From contig JAURCW010000029.1 in NCBI GenBank assembly GCA_030828265.1, positions 1 through 9,998 on the forward strand: 9,998 bases of DNA, written 5' to 3'. A program made the position numbers and the translations under genes. This stretch comes from Burkholderiales bacterium (GTDB lineage Bacteria > Pseudomonadota > Gammaproteobacteria > Burkholderiales > Burkholderiaceae_A). The notes below the pieces were generated by a model. It was not told where the DNA came from. It did not search any database and worked only from the letters and a program-made list of their open reading frames with translations. This document shows, piece by piece, positions 7,284 to 9,998 of this stretch (positions are counted from its first letter, which is position 1; the number at the start of each line of letters is the position of its first letter).

Positions 7284-8897
7284 CTAGGTCTGGTTCTCTG
7301 CAATAAGGTCTGCTGCCTTTTCTTTGACGTAATGGCCGGGCGCGGGCTCAAGTACCTTATAAGCGCCCGGCTTGCCAAGCTTTTTGGGCGCCACCATGTC
7401 TTTGCCCTTGTAGGGCTTAAGCCATGCAGCCCAGTCATTCCACCAGCTTCCAGGATACTCCTTCGCCTGACTCAGGAAGTCATCCGGACTCTTACCTACG
7501 GTTTTGGCGATACTAAAACTTCGCTTGTTCTTTGCAGCGGGGTTGATGCTTCCCGCAATATGACCACTTGCCCCAAGGACAAATCGCACATTGGCACCGG
7601 TTAAAGCCTTTGCCGAGGTCCACGCCGAGGTCCAGGGCACGATATGGTCCTCGCGTGCCCCAAAGGCATAGACAGGCATCTTGATTTTTCGAAGGTCGAT
7701 GGGCTGCCCGCAGATCTTGAGCTTATTGGGCTTAACAAGGTTGTTCTCAAGGTAAGTGTTGCGCAGGTACCAGGCAAAGAACGGCCCGGGTAAATTGGTG
7801 CTGTCCGAGTTCCAGTAAAGAATGTCAAAGGCTGGCGGGGTCTCTCCCTTCAGGTAGTTACGTTCGACGTAATTCCAAACGAGGTCGTTGGGGCGCAAGA
7901 AAGAAAAGGTTGTGGCCAGTTCTTGGCCAGGCAAAAGCCCGCCCTGCCCAATCGTGGCCTCACGCATGGCCACCTGAGACTCGTCAATAAAGACATCCAG
8001 TACCCCTGTGTCGGAGAAGTCGAGCAGGGTTGTCATCAGGGTAAGCGTCTGAACTGAGGTATCGCCCTGGGCGGCAAGTACAGCTAGAGCGTTGGTGGTC
8101 ATGGTTCCACCCACACAGAAGCCAAGCGCATTGAGAATGGGACTGCCTGAAATGGCCTTCACTGCCTCAATGGCCTTGAGAATGCCCTTGCCAATGTAGT
8201 CCTCCCAGGTGGCATTCGCCTGAGCATGGCCGGGATTCTTCCATGAAACCAGAAATACCTGGTGACCCTGATCGACCGCAAACTTCACCAGAGAGCTTTG
8301 TGGGCCGAGGTCCATGATGTAAAACTTGTTGATGCTTGGCGGCACCATCAGAAGCGGCACACTCCCCACCTTGGGCGTGGAGGGCTTATATTGAATAAGC
8401 TGAAGAAGCTCGTTTTGAAAGACGACGGCACCAGGCGTGGTAGCCAGATTTTCGCCAATCACGAAGCCCGACTCGTCGGTCTGAGAGATACGCCCCTTTT
8501 GCATGTCGTGCAAGAGGTTGTCGATTCCAGCGCGAAGACTCTCGCCCTTGGTTTCAATCAGGCGCCGCTGGGCCTCTGGGTTCGTGGCCAGAAAGTTGGT
8601 CGGCGACAGTGCATCGATCCATTGCTGCACAACAAACTTTAGTTTTTGCTGGGTCTTGGCGTCGGCATGCACTGCCTTGGTCATGGCCATGAGCGTCTCG
8701 CTATTTAAGACGTAAAGGGCTGCAAGAGTGCTGTAAGGGCTCGATTGCTGCCAGTCGGGAGTAGTAAAGCGCCTGTCTTGCGACGCTACCGACTGCGCGT
8801 TCTGGTCTGAAGTAAGAATCTGACTAAGCTTCTGGACATAACCACGCTGGATTTCAGCGAGGTCTTCTGCAGATATTGGGCTGAGGTTTTGCGTCAT
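7284..8897 (-). CDS. phaC: Class I polyhydroxyalkanoate synthase PhaC
   Basis: Polymerises (R)-3-hydroxyacyl-CoA into PHA at the granule surface. It has the N-terminal PhaC domain (to about residue 200) and an alpha/beta-hydrolase core. The expected catalytic triad is visible: Cys261 in the lipase-like box GFCVGGT, Asp417 in REDHIVPW and His446 in GASGHIAG. SWKNPGHA, PGPFFAWYLRN and PGSWWNDW are further family landmarks. It is a stand-alone synthase of class I; no phaE or class III/IV partner is present. At 537 residues it is shorter than Cupriavidus PhaC (589), mostly at the variable N-terminus, since the protein begins directly at a segment like NLSPISAEDLAEIQ. A GGGGAG element lies 9 bases before the ATG. 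It is the first gene of the PHA set, 66 bases after pgeF. Confidence 0.97.
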   Translation of the reverse strand: MTQNLSPISAEDLAEIQRGYVQKLSQILTSDQNAQSVASQDRRFTTPDWQQSSPYSTLAALYVLNSETLMAMTKAVHADAKTQQKLKFVVQQWIDALSPTNFLATNPEAQRRLIETKGESLRAGIDNLLHDMQKGRISQTDESGFVIGENLATTPGAVVFQNELLQLIQYKPSTPKVGSVPLLMVPPSINKFYIMDLGPQSSLVKFAVDQGHQVFLVSWKNPGHAQANATWEDYIGKGILKAIEAVKAISGSPILNALGFCVGGTMTTNALAVLAAQGDTSVQTLTLMTTLLDFSDTGVLDVFIDESQVAMREATIGQGGLLPGQELATTFSFLRPNDLVWNYVERNYLKGETPPAFDILYWNSDSTNLPGPFFAWYLRNTYLENNLVKPNKLKICGQPIDLRKIKMPVYAFGAREDHIVPWTSAWTSAKALTGANVRFVLGASGHIAGSINPAAKNKRSFSIAKTVGKSPDDFLSQAKEYPGSWWNDWAAWLKPYKGKDMVAPKKLGKPGAYKVLEPAPGHYVKEKAADLIAENQT

Positions 8898-8963
8898 CTG
8901 AAAATTCTCCCCGACGGTGTACTTTAGTACTAGTCTACCCTCCCTGAGACCGGGGTTAACCCG
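8898..8963 (-). promoter_or_regulatory. pgeF-phaC gap, candidate phaC promoter
   Basis: This 66-base gap is the only plausible place for a dedicated phaC promoter. On the minus strand, TTAACC (8954-8959) and TAGACT (8932-8937) each match 4 of 6 bases of the -35 and -10 consensus with a 16-base spacer; this is weak. The -35-like element lies within a perfect 10-base palindrome GGGTTAACCC (8953-8962). The palindrome lacks a T-run, so it is not a typical terminator. GTAC-TTTA-GTAC (8919-8930) is another small symmetry. The phaC ribosome site GGGGAG is at 8907-8912. The alternative is plain readthrough from rluD-pgeF. Confidence 0.3.
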
Positions 8964-9788
8964 TTATTGGTCACCCGTACGCCAAATAAGAGCAGCCATA
9001 CGCCCCGTTTTTGGCTCTCGACGGTAGGAATAAAAAGCGGATGGGTTACTGAAGGTGCAGGCCGCCTCATTTCTGATCTCGATTCCCCTTAAGCCCCGGG
9101 CTGCTAGGGCAAGGCTTATTTGCCGGCCGGCGATCTGGGGCATATCTGCAAACCAACGTCCCGCGGGTGATGGCTTGAAGTCCACATCGGCGGCCTGATT
9201 TGCCTTTAAGGCCGCCACCACCTCCTCACCGACCTCAAACTGATCAAAGCCAATGCAGGGCCCAAGCCATGCCCAGAGCCCACTGGCGCAGTCCTCGGGA
9301 CTTGCCGCCTGCATGGCGTCAATCAGCGATTCGATGACTCCATTGGCAAGGCCTCGCCAGCCCGCGTGGGCGCCTCCAACGACCCTCCCATTGCCAGATG
9401 CCATCAAGACAGGCAAGCAGTCAGCCGTCAGAATGGCGCAGGCATGACCAATAAGAGTGGAAACGCTGGCGTCAGCTTTGGGTCCGAGCCCGTCCTGCAG
9501 CTGGACGTCCGACGGATTTTCTTCTTCGACCCGAATCACCCTCATGCCATGGACTTGTTGAAGCCAGAATGGCTTAGCCCCGAGAGCCTGTTCAAGCGTC
9601 TGACGATTCGCGTGAACGGCAGCAGGGTCATCGCCCACATGCAGCCCAAGGTTGAAGGCGCTGTAAGGGGGGGGCGAATAACCAGCCGATGCGCAGGCCG
9701 ATGCATTCAAACCCCGCTGCGTGTAGGCAAGGCCCACGCCAGGGACGGGGCAGACCACACGAACAATGGCCGGGTGGCGCGATGTCAT
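8964..9788 (-). CDS. pgeF: Peptidoglycan editing factor PgeF / YfiH (multicopper-laccase-domain) family
   Basis: Member of the YfiH/LACC1 family (old names DUF152, polyphenol oxidase). E. coli YfiH has been linked to removing mis-incorporated amino acids in peptidoglycan precursors, and related proteins show purine nucleoside phosphorylase/deaminase activity, so the substrate here is uncertain. The metal-site residues are present: His80 (QQVHG), Cys124 (TADCLPV) and His141 (AHAGWRG). GPCIG (176-180), the FNLGLHVGDD stretch and the C-terminal FYSYRR...TGRMA also fit. The 274 residues are slightly longer than the usual ~245. The ATG overlaps the stop of the upstream pseudouridine synthase (4 bases, ATGA), so the two are probably co-translated; rluD-pgeF is a common pair. 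An eight-C run covers codons 39-41. Confidence 0.93.
   Translation of the reverse strand: MTSRHPAIVRVVCPVPGVGLAYTQRGLNASACASAGYSPPPYSAFNLGLHVGDDPAAVHANRQTLEQALGAKPFWLQQVHGMRVIRVEEENPSDVQLQDGLGPKADASVSTLIGHACAILTADCLPVLMASGNGRVVGGAHAGWRGLANGVIESLIDAMQAASPEDCASGLWAWLGPCIGFDQFEVGEEVVAALKANQAADVDFKPSPAGRWFADMPQIAGRQISLALAARGLRGIEIRNEAACTFSNPSAFYSYRREPKTGRMAALIWRTGDQ
9667..9674. repeat. G8/C8 homopolymer inside pgeF
   Basis: Eight consecutive G on the plus strand, read as eight C in pgeF, coding the three prolines of YSPPPY. It is the longest single-base run I saw in the window. The reading frame is intact on both sides as given. Confidence 0.8.
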
Positions 9789-9997
9789 TCGAGAGGCAGA
9801 CCCGCTGCCCTGAGCAGGCCAAGAAAGTCCTCAGGGGGCCCTTGCTCAAAGTTCAAGGCCTCACCGTTCGAGGGCTTGACGAGGCCAAGGCTTTTGGCAT
9901 GGAGCGCCTGACGCTCAATACCAGGCCTTGCCTGACGAGGCGCACCCTGGTTGTAGACCGGATCGCCCACGATGGGATAGCCGATTGACTGCAGGTG
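9785..9997 (-). CDS. rluD: RluA-family 23S rRNA pseudouridine synthase, probably RluD, C-terminal part
   Basis: The frame is open to the window edge, so only about the last 70 residues are visible and the catalytic aspartate domain is outside. The visible segment, beginning HLQSIGYPIVGDPVY and continuing with RQALHAKSLG and the FEQGPPEDF stretch, is the typical end of RluA-family enzymes, which convert uridines to pseudouridine in 23S rRNA. RluD is preferred over RluA or RluC because of the directly overlapping pgeF gene, a pairing common in proteobacteria; the sequence alone does not settle it. The TGA at 9785-9787 overlaps the pgeF ATG. An insertion-like stretch (NQGAPRQARPGIE) lies between GDPVY and RQALHA, where such enzymes have a variable loop. 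Confidence 0.88.
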   Translation of the reverse strand, partial: HLQSIGYPIVGDPVYNQGAPRQARPGIERQALHAKSLGLVKPSNGEALNFEQGPPEDFLGLLRAAGLPLE

Positions 9998-9998
9998 C

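Noticed and set aside
6998..7438. 146-codon minus-strand ORF spanning the phaC-phaB junction
   Set aside because: It is out of frame with both real genes and crosses their intergenic gap; composition is that of a shadow frame.
9366..9911. 181-codon plus-strand ORF
   Set aside because: It lies antisense to pgeF and rluD, both with clear family motifs. The translation shows no recognisable domain and is explained by high-GC antisense openness.
1..9998. Mobile element, prophage, CRISPR array or defence island
   Set aside because: No transposase, integrase, terminal inverted repeats, spaced direct repeats or toxin/nuclease modules were seen; all long ORFs are explained by core metabolic or housekeeping families.

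Overview
The window looks like a core chromosomal segment of a betaproteobacterium, most likely order Burkholderiales. GC is moderately high, with long tightly packed ORFs. The gene order (mltG-tmk-holB-tatD on one side; rluD-pgeF-phaC-phaB-phaR-rimO-thiolase on the other) and the protein sequences resemble, from memory, those of Cupriavidus, Burkholderia and Bordetella relatives. I could not run a database search, so genus is left open.

Left part (1-3049, plus strand): the end of mltG (cell-wall lytic transglycosylase), then tmk (thymidylate kinase), holB (DNA polymerase III delta' subunit) and tatD (metal-dependent DNase). Stops and starts overlap at mltG/tmk and tmk/holB, and only 18 bases separate holB from tatD, so this is probably one transcript whose promoter lies upstream of the window.

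Middle (3050-3273): a gene-free gap between two convergent operons. It contains an AT-rich, palindrome-rich stretch and no clear intrinsic terminator.

Right part (3274-9998, minus strand; in transcription order from the right edge): the end of an RluD-type pseudouridine synthase, pgeF (YfiH/laccase-domain family), then a polyhydroxyalkanoate (PHA) cluster: phaC (class I synthase), phaB (acetoacetyl-CoA reductase) and phaR (regulator), followed by rimO (ribosomal protein S12 methylthiotransferase) and a BktB-like beta-ketothiolase. Thiolase, PhaB and PhaC together form a complete route: two acyl-CoA units are condensed, the product is reduced with NADPH, and the (R)-3-hydroxyacyl-CoA is polymerised into storage granules. 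PhaR is the expected sensor/repressor. There is no separate phaA between phaC and phaB; the thiolase sits after rimO.

I see no tRNA, rRNA, CRISPR array, insertion sequence, prophage or defence system. Nothing here looks like an undescribed system. The points worth a second look are small: the palindromic AT-rich gap, a GC dip inside tatD, an eight-base homopolymer in pgeF, the same-frame phaR/rimO junction, and the cluster layout.
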